Source of the DNA: an uncultured Gammaproteobacteria bacterium
Lineage (GTDB): Bacteria; Pseudomonadota; Gammaproteobacteria; HyVt-429
NCBI GenBank assembly: GCA_947259975.1
Contig: CAMYOD010000043.1
Location: 1 to 56,305 of the forward strand
Direction: 5' to 3'
Length of the DNA: 56,305 nt
Below, in pieces: positions 25,361 through 36,200 of this stretch (position 1 is its first letter; each line of letters begins with the position of its first letter). The notes beneath the pieces are model-generated. The model saw only the letters and a list, made by a program, of their open reading frames with translations. It did no database searches and was not told the origin of the DNA. The translations under genes were made by a program, and so were the position numbers.

Positions 25361-26764
25361 ATGTCCGACAAGAAACCCACCGCTGAACTGCCTGCGTCGC
25401 TCTACGCAAAGCACGAAAAGATCTATCCGCGCGAGGTGCATGGCGTGTTCGCGTTTTTGCGTACTTCGGGCGTGTTCGTGCTGCTCGGCCTGTACTATGT
25501 TCTGCCGTGGCTGCAATGGGCCGGGCGGCAGGCGGTGCTGCTGGACCTGCCGGCGCGCAAGTTTTATATCTTCGGCATCACTTTCTGGCCGCAGGATTTC
25601 TTCTACGTCACCCTGATCCTGATCGTCGCCGCGTTGTCGCTGTTTTTCTTTACCGCCCTGTTCGGGCGCGCCTGGTGTGGTTATGCCTGCCCGCAGACCG
25701 TCTGGACCGAGGTCTTCCTTTGGATCGAGCGCAAGATCGAGGGCGACCGGCCGAAGCAGATGAAACTGGACAAGGCGCCCTGGAGCCGCCGCAAGTTCAT
25801 TATCAAGGGCGCGAAACACACCGCCTGGATCCTGTTCGCGGCCTGGACCGGTTTTACCTTCGTCGGCTATTTCACGCCGATCACCGGTTTGGCGGAAAAG
25901 ATCGTCACCTTCGGGCTGGGACCTTGGGAGACCTTCTGGATCATCTTCTACAGCCTCGCGACCTACGGCAACGCGGGCTGGCTCCGGGAACAGGTCTGCA
26001 TCTACATGTGTCCATACGCGCGCTTCCAAAGCGCAATGTTCGACCGGAACACACTGATCATCTCCTACGACGAAGCGCGCGGAGAACCGCGTGGCTCGCG
26101 CAAGAAGGGCGCGGATTACAGGGACCAGGGGTTGGGGGATTGTATCGACTGCACGATGTGTGTTCAGGTCTGCCCCACCGGCATCGATATCCGCAACGGA
26201 CTGCAATATCAATGTATCAGCTGCGCCGCCTGTATCGACGTGTGTGATAACGTGATGGCGCAAATGGGTTACCCAAAAGGGCTCGTACGGTACACCACCG
26301 AGAACACCCTCGAGGGCAAGCGACCGCACATCCTGCGTCCGCGGGTCTTCGTCTACGCGGCCATATTGGCGACGGTGCTGACCGGGCTGGTCTATGCCAT
26401 GGCGACACGCCTGCCCATCGAGTTGGACGTCATCCGTGACCGCAACACGCTGTTCCGGGAGACGGATGCCGGCTTGATCGAGAACGTGTACACCTTGAAG
26501 GTACTGAATATGGACGACGTCACACACACCTATACCCTGGCAGTCAGCGGCATTCCAAACATGAAACTGCACAACGACTCGGCAACCATACGCGTTGCCG
26601 CCGGCGAGGTCCGCGAGTTCGCGGTGCGCCTGCAGGCCGATCCCTACGATCTGCAGGACCGCAGCTCCGAGGTGCGCTTCACGCTCCAAGCGAAGGAAAA
26701 TCCGAAACTCAGCATCATCGAAGAGGCCCGTTTCCTCGGCCCCGTACCCGGAGTCCGTCAATGA
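25361..26764 (+). CDS. ccoG: Cytochrome c oxidase accessory protein CcoG (RdxA/FixG)
   Basis: CcoG is a membrane ferredoxin-like protein that reduces Cu(II) during cbb3 oxidase assembly. The 467-residue protein (from MSDKKPTAEL) has a membrane domain with GRAWCGYACPQTVW and QVCIYMCPYARF, two 4Fe-4S clusters (CIDCTMCVQVCPTG and CISCAACIDVC) and a C-terminal immunoglobulin-like FixG domain (about 350-465). ATG 25361 agrees with the family start; earlier in-frame starts add an unlikely arginine-rich tail. It overlaps ccoH by four bases (ATGA). Confidence 0.95.
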   Translation: MSDKKPTAELPASLYAKHEKIYPREVHGVFAFLRTSGVFVLLGLYYVLPWLQWAGRQAVLLDLPARKFYIFGITFWPQDFFYVTLILIVAALSLFFFTALFGRAWCGYACPQTVWTEVFLWIERKIEGDRPKQMKLDKAPWSRRKFIIKGAKHTAWILFAAWTGFTFVGYFTPITGLAEKIVTFGLGPWETFWIIFYSLATYGNAGWLREQVCIYMCPYARFQSAMFDRNTLIISYDEARGEPRGSRKKGADYRDQGLGDCIDCTMCVQVCPTGIDIRNGLQYQCISCAACIDVCDNVMAQMGYPKGLVRYTTENTLEGKRPHILRPRVFVYAAILATVLTGLVYAMATRLPIELDVIRDRNTLFRETDAGLIENVYTLKVLNMDDVTHTYTLAVSGIPNMKLHNDSATIRVAAGEVREFAVRLQADPYDLQDRSSEVRFTLQAKENPKLSIIEEARFLGPVPGVRQ

Positions 26765-27285
26765 ATACCAACTACCGACCGGGCGCGTCGCAGCCCTGGC
26801 ACCGCCACCCCTGGGTATGGTTCCTGATCGCGATCCCGCTGTCGGCGGTGATCGTCGGCGCGGTTATGCTCTGGCTCGCGATTTCGAGCGAGGACGGTCT
26901 GGTAGTGGACGATTACGACAAGCACGGCAAGGAAATCAACCGGGTGTTGGCGCGTGACGACGCGGCACGGACACGGGGTATCGCCAGCCAACTGGAATTC
27001 GACTATGCACGACGCGCCGTCGCTCTGCGCTTGATGTCGGAAACCGATTATCAGTTACCGGATCGCGTGCAGCTGCGCCTGCTGCACCCGACACGCAGCG
27101 GCATGGATCATGTGATTCAATTGACCCGCGCACCGGACAACCGCTACCACGGACCGCTGCCCGAACTTGCCGAGGCCCGTTGGCATGTTTTGGTGGCGGC
27201 GGACGACTGGCGGCTGGTCGGCAGCCTGCAGGCACCGCAATTCGCGATGATCCAGCTCGCCGCGCCGCCCGCGCGCGACGACTAG
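26761..27285 (+). CDS. ccoH: FixH-family protein CcoH
   Basis: A 174-residue FixH/CcoH protein needed for stable cbb3 oxidase. One membrane helix lies at about residues 18-43 after a PWHRHPWVWF segment, followed by the conserved VVDDYDKHGKEIN and an extracytoplasmic beta-rich domain (about 70-165). The start overlaps the ccoG stop (ATGA), indicating coupled translation, and the SafE-like gene follows 10 bp later. Confidence 0.93.
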   Translation: MNTNYRPGASQPWHRHPWVWFLIAIPLSAVIVGAVMLWLAISSEDGLVVDDYDKHGKEINRVLARDDAARTRGIASQLEFDYARRAVALRLMSETDYQLPDRVQLRLLHPTRSGMDHVIQLTRAPDNRYHGPLPELAEARWHVLVAADDWRLVGSLQAPQFAMIQLAAPPARDD

Positions 27286-27295
27286 GGATCGTCGC

Positions 27296-28030
27296 ATGGA
27301 AATCTCTGCCACCGTCCCGGCGGCATTTTTGATCGGTCTGTTCGGCTCCATACACTGTGTCGGCATGTGCGGCGGCATCGTCGGCGCCTTCACTTTGGGC
27401 CTGCCGCAACGCACGCGAGAATCCTATGGCCGCCTTCTGCCCTACCTGCTCAGTTACAACGCCGGCCGCATTGCCAGTTATGCCGCCGCCGGCGCGTTGG
27501 TGGGCTGGCTCGGCGGTCAGGCTTCGCAGGTATTTGCCGAACATGCACAGCTGGTCGGGCGATTGATCGCCGCCGCCTTTATGCTGGCCCTGGGCTTGTA
27601 TCTGGCCGACTGGTGGCGCGGCCTGGTGCGCCTGGAACAGCTTGGCGCCCACCTGTGGCGCCGTATCGAACCCCTGGGCCGGCGCTTCGTACCGGTCACA
27701 TCACCGGCGCGGGCCCTTGGCCTGGGGCTGGCCTGGGGCTGGCTGCCCTGCGGATTGGTGTACAGCGCCCTGGCCCTGGCCCTGATCGCCGGCAGCGCCG
27801 GTCAGGGCGCCCTGTTGATGCTCGCCTTCGGCGCCGGCACCCTGCCCATGCTGCTCACGGTTGGCAGCGCCGGCCGCTGGCTTGACGCCCTGGTCAAGCG
27901 GCCGCTGGCCCGCCGGGCGGCGGGGCTGGCAATGATCGCATTGGCCGCGATCATGGTCCTGCCCGGCGGTCACGCCCATCACGCCGCGGACGGCAACCAA
28001 CCGGGCGAGGCGATGCACCACCACCACTGA
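27296..28030 (+). CDS. Sulfite exporter TauE/SafE-family protein of the cco cluster
   Basis: The 244-residue polytopic membrane protein (about six helices) belongs to the SafE/UreH-like family that commonly follows ccoH. Visible marks are GLFGSIHCVGMCGG (about 14-27) with two cysteines, the YNAGRIASYA segment and the mirrored WGWLPCGLVYSAL. It ends with a histidine-rich tail (GGHAHHAADG ... MHHHH), a likely metal-binding site. Family members in this context are thought to help metal or heme delivery to the oxidase; actual sulfite export is not supported. It starts 10 bp after ccoH. Confidence 0.87.
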   Translation: MEISATVPAAFLIGLFGSIHCVGMCGGIVGAFTLGLPQRTRESYGRLLPYLLSYNAGRIASYAAAGALVGWLGGQASQVFAEHAQLVGRLIAAAFMLALGLYLADWWRGLVRLEQLGAHLWRRIEPLGRRFVPVTSPARALGLGLAWGWLPCGLVYSALALALIAGSAGQGALLMLAFGAGTLPMLLTVGSAGRWLDALVKRPLARRAAGLAMIALAAIMVLPGGHAHHAADGNQPGEAMHHHH

Positions 28031-28166
28031 CGGGGGGCGACCGCAACGCCGTCTTGAATAACCCCAGCCCGTTTGCCATAATTTCACCGCGCCCGTCATG
28101 TCTCCCGCGCAGTCTGGAAGCGGCTTATCATTGTTGGCGGTGCCGCTATCAGGGGAGGGTCCGAGC

Positions 28167-28367
28167 GTGTCTCTGCCAAAACCGATTTACAATGCGCTGC
28201 CATATATCTATCTGCTCGCCGGCGTCCTGACGCCGCTATTGCTCTATTCGCGCATCGCCGCTATATCCGCCGTATTATTCTTCGCCGCTGGAGGTATTAC
28301 GCTGGCGGAGCGCAGCCTCAATCGAAGGGGACAGACCTCGCACGACCGGGACCTGGCCAGTTCCTAG
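28167..28367 (+). CDS. Small two-helix membrane protein downstream of the cco cluster
   Basis: A 66-residue protein starting at GTG 28167, chosen because GGGGAGGG lies at the right distance upstream; ATG 28098 would add 23 non-hydrophobic residues. It has two closely spaced predicted membrane helices (about 10-26 and 28-44) and a basic, hydrophilic tail. I do not recognise the family. It may be the last member of the cbb3 assembly operon. Confidence 0.55.
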   Translation: MSLPKPIYNALPYIYLLAGVLTPLLLYSRIAAISAVLFFAAGGITLAERSLNRRGQTSHDRDLASS

Positions 28368-28441
28368 CGCCCTTTACCTCAATCCCATGTTCGCGTAACG
28401 TCCGCGCAGCGACGTCCTTGCCGTGCGTATCTTGACGGCGC

Positions 28442-29083
28442 GTGGCCCGCAGACCCTCCCAGGAAGACACCTTGCCCGATACCGTTACTACGCTTGTGGA
28501 TCTCATGCGTCACGGCGAACCGGTCGGGGGACGCAAATACCGCGGTCAGATAGACGATCCCTTGAGTGACACCGGCTGGGCACAAATGCGTGACGCGGTG
28601 CCGCGGCCCTGCCCCTGGAACGCAGTCGTGAGCTCGAGCCTACGACGCTGCTCCGAGTTTGCACAGGAATTGAGTGAGCAACAGGGCCTGCCGCTGGCGC
28701 TGGATGCACGGCTGATGGAGCTGGGGTTTGGGAGCTGGGAAGGCAAGACCGCAGACGAATTAAAATCCAACGACCCAGGTATTCTGATGCGGTTCTGGTC
28801 CGACCCCACGCGCTACCGCCCCGACGGTGCGGAAACTCTGCGGGATTTTCGCGACCGCATCGACGCCGCCTGGCGCGACATCCTTGCCCGGCACCGGGGC
28901 GGTCATGTTCTAGTGGTGGGACACGCCGGCATGATCCGCATGCTGCTCACCCTGGTCCTCGACATGCCCATGGATCGACTGTTTCGCTGGCAGGTGCCGG
29001 GGGCGCATTTCACCCGCTTCCAGATCGAAGAATCCGACGGAATCGCGCTGCCCCGGCTGTTGTTCCATGCCGGCCGGTTATAA
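28442..29083 (+). CDS. Histidine phosphatase family protein (CobC/GpmB-like)
   Basis: The 213-residue protein is a branch 1 histidine phosphatase: the catalytic histidine is in LMRHGEP (about residues 21-27), with YRGQIDDPLS, SSSLRRC (the second arginine), ELGFGSWEG and the second histidine in VVGHAGMIRM. The FGSWEGK pattern is common in alpha-ribazole phosphatases, but no cobalamin genes are present, so the substrate is open. It stands alone after the cco block; ATG 28442 is the most upstream start and the true one may be slightly later. Confidence 0.85.
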   Translation: MARRPSQEDTLPDTVTTLVDLMRHGEPVGGRKYRGQIDDPLSDTGWAQMRDAVPRPCPWNAVVSSSLRRCSEFAQELSEQQGLPLALDARLMELGFGSWEGKTADELKSNDPGILMRFWSDPTRYRPDGAETLRDFRDRIDAAWRDILARHRGGHVLVVGHAGMIRMLLTLVLDMPMDRLFRWQVPGAHFTRFQIEESDGIALPRLLFHAGRL

Positions 29084-29127
29084 AAGAACGCGCAGTTCGG
29101 CTGTGGATTGATCTGTGAACTGTGCAC

Positions 29128-29156
29128 TTGGGTAACCGATCCGCCTAGGATAGAAT
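29128..29156 (+). promoter_or_regulatory. Possible promoter of the OmpA-family gene
   Basis: TAGAAT (29151-29156, five of six -10 bases) is preceded after 17 bp by TTGGGT, a poor -35. It is followed by a perfect 8-bp hairpin (29164-29183, CCACCGGG/CCCGGTGG) in the leader before the ATG at 29233. Confidence 0.35.
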
Positions 29157-29163
29157 CGCCACA

Positions 29164-29183
29164 CCACCGGGATAGCCCGGTGG
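29164..29183. repeat. Leader hairpin of the OmpA-family gene
   Basis: CCACCGGG-ATAG-CCCGGTGG is a perfect 8-bp stem with a 4-base loop. It may protect the 5' end of the message or end read-through from the phosphatase gene; it has no T tract. Confidence 0.4.
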
Positions 29184-29232
29184 CCGCGCCCAATTCCACC
29201 AAACGCCTCAACGAATTTTCGGAGACAGTCGA

Positions 29233-30147
29233 ATGAACAAGTCCAGCGCCGCCGCGCTAATGATGACCTGCACCCTTTTTACCGCCACCGCATCCGCGGC
29301 CGACGGTCACGTCTATGCCGGCCCGCAGATCGGCGCCATCGCACTGGACGACGATCGCGGTGTCGGTCTGGACGATCCGATCCTCGGCGGCGTGAATATC
29401 GGCTACTCGTTCAATCCTGACTGGGCGGCGGAATTGAGTCTGGGCACCGATATCGGCGGCGACACCGACATGGATTACGTCGGCGTCAATGTGTTGCGTT
29501 ACCTGCGCGAGACCGACTGGCGACCGTATCTGGCCGCGGGCATCAGCCAGATTGCTATCGACGATGTCGTCGAGGAGAAAACCGAGCAGGTGCACGCCGG
29601 TGTCGGAGTGGCCAGGATGTTGAAAGACGACCTGGAACTGCGCGCCAGCTATCGCCACTACTATGATGTCGGCCACTTCTCCAACAACGACGACGCAGTG
29701 ATGGTCAGCCTGAACTGGCACTTCGGTAGCCACACAAGGGCGCCGGCACCGCAGGCGCAACCCGAGTCGGTGGCCGCGGCGGCGGAAGTGGTGGAGACCG
29801 TGGAATTGCTGGTGCAGTTCGCGTTCGACAAATCGGCGATTCGTTCGGTCTACGAACTCCAGTTCCGGGAAATCGCCGACTTCATGAAGCGCCATCCGGA
29901 CCTGGACATGACCATCGAAGGACACACCTGCAACATCGGCAGCGAGGTCTACAACCAGGGTCTGTCCGAGCGCCGCGCCGAGGCAGTCCGACAGAAGTTT
30001 GCCCGCGACTTCGGCATCGATCCAGCGCGTATGCGCCCCGCCGGTTACGGCGAGTCGCGCCCGGTGGCGGACAACGGCAGCAAGGAAGGGCGTGCCCGCA
30101 ACCGCCGCGCGATCGCGGTGATCCTGCAACCGAAGACGGGGAACTAG
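29233..30147 (+). CDS. OmpA-family protein: beta-barrel plus OmpA C-terminal domain
   Basis: The 304-residue protein has a signal peptide (residues 1-22, ending ASAAD), an eight-strand barrel domain (about 25-165) and, after an Ala/Pro-rich hinge, an OmpA-like peptidoglycan-binding domain (about 190-300). The domain has LLVQFAFDKSAI, then GHTCNIGSEVYNQGLS and RRAEAVR. Normally the loop reads GHTD; here the aspartate that holds diaminopimelate in A. baumannii OmpA is replaced by cysteine (codon at 29929-29931), while the partner arginine 15 positions later is kept. It faces the giant repeat protein across a terminator-like hairpin. Confidence 0.92.
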   Translation: MNKSSAAALMMTCTLFTATASAADGHVYAGPQIGAIALDDDRGVGLDDPILGGVNIGYSFNPDWAAELSLGTDIGGDTDMDYVGVNVLRYLRETDWRPYLAAGISQIAIDDVVEEKTEQVHAGVGVARMLKDDLELRASYRHYYDVGHFSNNDDAVMVSLNWHFGSHTRAPAPQAQPESVAAAAEVVETVELLVQFAFDKSAIRSVYELQFREIADFMKRHPDLDMTIEGHTCNIGSEVYNQGLSERRAEAVRQKFARDFGIDPARMRPAGYGESRPVADNGSKEGRARNRRAIAVILQPKTGN

Positions 30148-30166
30148 AACGCTGTTTGCGTAAGCT

Positions 30167-30190
30167 GACCGGGCCCGGACGGGCCCGGTC
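30167..30190. terminator. Bidirectional terminator-like hairpin
   Basis: GACCGGGCCC-GGAC-GGGCCCGGTC is a perfect 10-bp stem with a 4-base loop, lying 20 bp after the OmpA-family stop and 13 bp from the stop of the convergent giant gene. It has no T tract, but stem strength and position suggest termination or 3'-end protection for both transcripts. Confidence 0.6.
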
Positions 30191-30202
30191 TCACGATCAT
30201 CG

Positions 30203-33200
30203 TTACGGCGCGATCAAGTTGAAGACCTTGGCCACCAGCTTGGCGAGCCCGGCCAGGGTCATGACCTCGTCCGGACAGAAGTTGTTGTCACTAACGTCGC
30301 CACAACCCTCCACGTAACCCGCCGATTGCAGGGCGCGAATCGCGTCTTCCGCCGGATGGCCGTCGGGCACGTCCAGATAAGGCCCGATCCCGCCGGGAAG
30401 TTCCGGGATTTCTGCCGCCTTAGTCAACATCTTCGCCGCGCCGGCCTTGGTGAGCACGCTCTTCGGACAGTAGATGGTATCGGCCGCGTCACAACCCTCG
30501 GTGATGAGCTGCTGGATGATGCCGAGAATGAAGTCGTCGGCAAAATCCCCCGCCGTCACGTCGCCGGAGACGATGCCGCCCGGCGCCAGGTCCGCGTCCG
30601 GCGGCGCCACCGGATTGTTCTTCGCCTTCCACAGCCAGATCGCCGCCAGTTCCCGGATCGCCACCTGGTTCGGGCAGAAGATGGTCGCATTGGCGTCATT
30701 GGTGCCGCAACCGCTGGTCACGTTGGCATCCGCCAGCGCCTGGATCGCCTCAAAATCCGGGTGATCGATGGGCACATCCGCATAGATCGGCGTACTCAAG
30801 ACCACGAGATTGTCCGCGCCCCCGGGCACGGTCACGGGAACGCCGCCGACATCCGCCATCACGTCACTGGTGATGTTGGTGTACTCGCCCGGCGCAGCCC
30901 CGTCCGGTACTTTGACGGTGAGGACGATACTGCATGAGTTGCCTCCGTTCAGCGACCCGCCGCTATAGTCGAAGAAGCTGCTCGGCAGCGCCGCGGCCAT
31001 GCCGCCGCAGGTGTTGGTCACCGCACTGGTGGCGTTCAGGCCGGCTAAAGCTGCACTGAGATCGTCGCTGAAAGCGATATTGAACGCGTTCTTCGTCGCA
31101 TCCAGGTTATCGAGGGTGAACTCCAAGGTCACCGTGCCACCGGGCACGACCGGATCGTCGGTAAACTCCTTGGTCAATACCAGACTCTGGATCTGCAGGT
31201 CGTCCTCAGCGGGCGCCTCACTCGCATTGACGCCACCCACCATGGCGGTTACGTCACTAGTGGTGTTGGGGTAATCCCCGGCGGCGGTTCCACCCGGCAC
31301 TGACAGGGCGACGCTGAAGCTGCAGGAATCGCCCGGCGCAAGCGTACCACCCGTGAAACTGAGGACACCGCTACTCTCGGTGAGTGTGCCACCGCACGCG
31401 GGCTTAGGCAGTATCTCGTTCGCTCCCAATCCCGGGAGTACGGCGCCCAGATCGTCATCGAAGGCAATGGCCGTAGCGTTGGCGGAGTTATTATTCGGGT
31501 CATGGAACAGGGTGAACTCCAGGTTCACCACACCGCCCGGTGGCACCGGATCGTCGGTAAAGGACTTGCTCAGGATCGGCGCGCCCACCACGATCAGGTC
31601 GTCGCTCGCGGCGGCGCCCTCGACGGCCTGGCCGTCGACCATAGCGGCTATGGGGCCGGTGGTGTTGTTGTAGAGGCCCGCGGCCGCGGCCGCATCGACG
31701 TCGAGTGTCACCGCGAAGGTGCACGACGCCCCCGGCGTCAGGCTCGCGCCCGAGACCGCCAGCTGCGCCGGCGTCACAATGGCAGGCGGCGCCGGATCGA
31801 CTAACGGGGTGAACACCATGGTGGAACCCGGACCACAGAAACCATCCGACAGAACCGCGCCCGTCGGTATGACAGTGTCGAAGACATCCTCGAACGCGAT
31901 CGCGGTGGCGTTTGCACTCGCGTCGGTGTTGGTGATGGTGAACTCCAGGGTCACGTTGTCGCCGCCGGCCACCGGGTCATCGGTGAATTCCTTGCTCAGG
32001 ATCGGTGCGGTACTGACCCTGAGGATGTCCTCAGCCGCATTGGCCACCACCGGGCTCCCGCCGACGTCCAGTGTGAGGGCGCTGGTGGTGTTCGTGTAGC
32101 TGCCATTGGCGGCACCCGCGGGCACATCCAAGACCACGCTGACGGAACAACTGCCCTCCGCCGGCAGCGTGCCGCCGCTGAAGCCGATGGTGGTTGTGCC
32201 GACGCCGGAGACGCTGCCGCCACAATCATTCGCCAGCAGGCTGTCGAAGGTGAGGCCCGCCAGCGGTGGAGCCAGAGTCGTGAGGTCGTCGGTGAACGCG
32301 ATGTTAGTGGCAGCGTTATCCCGGTCCAGGTTGTTGATCGTAAACTCGAGGGTCACGGTCGCACCCGGCGGCACCGGGTCGTCGACGAAGGACTTGACCA
32401 GGGCGGCTTCCGCCGCTTCCAACGCGGCGGTGGCGAAGCCGCTCGAGACCGGGCTGGCGGCCCCACTCGTCAATTCGCCTGTGGTATTGACGAACACACC
32501 CGCGGTATCGGTAGTGACGTCGACACTGACGTTACAGGTCGAAGCCGCGCCGACCGATCCAAGGGCGAGGGAAATACTGTTCGTGCCGGGCACGGCGGTC
32601 AGGGTTCCACCGCAGGTATTATTCGCGTTGGCCGGCAATGCAATCACCAGCCCGGCCGGCAGCACGTCGAGGAACGCCAGACTGGATGCAACCGCCCCGT
32701 TGACGCTGTTATCGACCGTGAGTGTCAGGATGCTGGTACCGCCCGGCGGGATCATGTTCGGCGCAAAGCGCTTGCTGAAACCCGGTCGCGCCGGATCTAC
32801 GGTGAGGGTAGCGGAGGCCGTGCCACTGTTACCGACGGTAGAAATCAGGTCACCGGTGACGTTGCCATAGCTGCCCGGCGCCACGGCGGTCACATTGACG
32901 CTGACCGTGCAGGCACTGCTGGCACCCAGGCGCGCGCCGGTCAAGCCGATGGTCGTGCCACCGGCCGGCGCACTGAGGACACCGTCGGTACAGCTTGTTG
33001 TTGCACTCGCCGGCGTTGCGATCACCACGCCGGCGGGCAGAGTGTCGGTGAACGTGATGCCCTCCACCGGGGCGGTGTCCGGATTGGTGATGGTGAACAG
33101 CAGCTGACTGACACTGCCGGAGCCGATGGTGGCCGGGACGAAGGCCTTGGCGAAGCCCAGCGGCGGCTCGATGATGAGATCGGCCGTGGCCGGCGCCGCC

Positions 33201-36200
33201 ACCGGCAAACCGTTCTGCAAAAGATCACTGGTGGTATTGGTGAACGTCCCGGGCGCGGTCGGGTTCGGCACCGCGAGGGTCACCGGAATACTGCAGGTCG
33301 CATTCGTCCCCAGGCTGCCGCCGACCAGAAATACGCTACTGCCGCCGTCCTGCGTATCGAGCGTGCCGCCGCAGGCGGCGATCGGCAGGCCGGTGGCGAT
33401 CAGGCCCGAGACCACCGCGTCGAGGTCATCGCTGAAACCGAGGTTGGCGACGGCGGCCGCGCCCAGATTCTCGATGGTGAAGGTGAGCTCCGGTGCGCCG
33501 CCGGCCACGGTTGACCCGTCGAAGGCCTTGCTGAAGAGCAGGGCGCTGATCTGCAAATCGTCGCTCGCCGGGTCGCCGGTAATTGCGGGGCCCTCCACGC
33601 CAAGCGTGCCGGTCACGCCGCTGGTCGTATTCGGGTAGCTGCCGGCAGCCGCGCCGCCGGGCACGGTGAGATTGAGCACAATGCTGCACGATTGACCCGC
33701 CGCGACACTGCCGCCCGAATAGCTGAAGTTACCGGTGGGGAATCCGGCCGCCATGCCGCCGCAGGTGTTGGTGGTCGCGCCTGTGGCTTCCAGTCCCGGC
33801 AGCACGGCGCCCAGATCGTCGCTGAAGGCGATGTTCTGGGCATCTTCCGACGCCATGTTCGTCAGCGTGAACTCCAGGGTCGCGTTGGCGCCACCCGGCA
33901 GCACCGGGTCGTCGGTGAATTCCTTGGTTAGCTGCAGGAACACATCGTTAATCACCAGGTTGTCACTGGCACCATCGAAAGTGACCGTTGCAGGCATTAG
34001 CGCATCGACGCCCGACGTGGAATTGACGTAGCTGCCGGACGCCGCCGCGCCGGGCACGTTTAGCACCACACTGAAGGTGCACATCTCCCCCGGCGCCAGG
34101 GCGCCGCCGGAGAAGCTCATGACGGTGTCGCCACCAGTCCAAAAAATTGTGCCATTGCCGGCACCACAGACGTCGGTCACGGTTGAGCCGTCGACTGTCG
34201 TGATATCAGGCGTACCCCCGAGAATCGTCGCCATATCGTCCGAGAATCCAATGCTGGAGGCGGTCTGGGTGTTGCTCAGGTTTTCGATCTTGAACGCGAG
34301 GGTAACTGTACTGCCGGGCAGCACCGGATCATCGACGAAGAACTTGGTCAACTTCAGGCCGGCGATCTGGAGGTCGTCCGCGGCCGGGTTGCCGGTCACG
34401 GCGATGCCGTCCACCGTGGCGGTGACAGTGCTGGTGGTATTGGCATGTGGACCGGGCGCCGCGCTGCCGGGCACATCGAGAGTGACGGTGAAGGTGCACG
34501 AGGCACCCGCGGCGAGGCTGCCGCCGCTAAAATCGACGGTCGCGCCGCCGTCCGCGGTACTCAGCGTGCCGCCGCAGGTCACCAACGGCAGGCCGGTGGC
34601 GGTGAGTCCCGCGAGCGCCGCAGCAAAATCGTCGGCGAAGGCGATGGCCGTGGCCGGCTCGGTATCGTTCTGGTTGGTGAGCGTGAACTCGAGAGTTACC
34701 GTGCCCCCCGGCTGCACCGGATCGTCGGTGAACTCCTTGGTCAAGGCGACACCGCCCACGACCACCAAGTCGTCGGTGGCCGGGGGAGCGGTGACGGAGC
34801 CTTCGCCACTGTCCGAGCCGGTGAGTTCGCTCGTCGTATTGGGATAGACGCCGCCGCCGGCGCCGGCGGGCACGTCGAGCACCACGGAGAAGGTGCAGGA
34901 ATCGCCCTCAGATCCAGCCTCTTCCAGGATGCCGCCGGTAAAGATCAGGTGGGTCGGGTCCGGGGGTATTACGATCGTAGTCGGGCCAAGTATGATGTCC
35001 GGCGGATCCAATACCGTGAGTTCGGAGCCGTCGCCGCAGACATCGGCAAGTGGGTCGGTGGCGTTACCGTCCACCAGGCTGTTCGCAGCCAGACCCGGCA
35101 GGACGTCTTCCCCTAGAACATCTTTAAGAAGATCCTCGAATTCGAGGTCGAAAAATGACTCCTCCGTGGCGGTGTTGGTGAGCGTAAACTCGAGGGTCAC
35201 GGTGCCGCCGGCGCCCACCGGGTCGTCGGTGAACTCCTTGGTGAACAGCGGAAAGTTCCCGATCGTCAGGTCGTCGCTGGCAGTGTTGCCGGTGTACGCG
35301 TCACCGCCGAGGTTGCCTGTTATCGCCAAGGTCGTGTTGGGATAGGTGCCTGGCGAGGCATCTGCCGGGACGTCGAGCACGACATCAAACGTACAGGAAC
35401 CCTCCGGCGGGAGGGTGCCACCGGCGAAGGTGAGCGTGGTGGTGCCGGTGAGCGTCGAGCCGGCACCGCACGGCGGAACCGGCACCGGGCCCGAGGCGAG
35501 GCTGAGCCCGGCGGGGAGGGGATCGGTGAACGTCGCTCCGGTTAGGGTATCCGTGCGACTGGGATTGAGGACGGTAAACCGGAGTGTAGTTGTCGCGCCC
35601 GGCGGCACCGGGTCGTCGAGAAACGTCTTGTTGAGATCTTCGAGCGGCACCTCGAGGCTGGCGGTCGCGAAACCGCCCGATGCTGCAGTCGGTGAACCGT
35701 GAATCGCTTCCAGCGTGGTGTTGTCGAACACGCCAGTAACATCGGTCGTGACGTCGACGGTGACGGCACAGCTAGACATCCCGCCGATAGAACCGAACGC
35801 AAGGGAGATCACCGACGTTCCGGCGGTGGCGGTGACCGTTCCGCCACAGGTGTTGGAGACACTCGCAGGTGTGGCAACAACCATCCCGGCCGGCAGGGGA
35901 TCGGTGAATGTTACAGCGGACTTCGTTACCTCATCGTCGTTGGTGAGGTCAAAAGTCAACGTGCTGGTGCTGCCGAGGGGGATCGAACTCGGCACGAAGG
36001 ATTTCGAGAAACCAATCCGAGTAGAATCGACCGTGAGGTCGGCCTCCGCGGTACCGCTGTTGCCGAGCGAGGAGGTCAGATCGCCCGAGGAGTTGGTTGC
36101 AGTCGCGGTGCCAACCACGTTGACGGTCACCGTGCAGGTCGCGCCCGCGCCGACCCCGCCGTCGCTGAGGCTGATGGTACTGCCGCCGTCGGGGGCGGAA

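Noticed and set aside
25331..26761. A 476-codon open frame antisense to ccoG
   Set aside because: It is a codon-structure shadow in G+C-rich DNA; ccoG has clear cysteine clusters and context, and the antisense product has no recognisable domain.
27296..28030. A true sulfite or taurine exporter
   Set aside because: Position directly after ccoH and the His-rich tail fit the cco-associated SafE/UreH-like subgroup; nothing supports sulfite transport.
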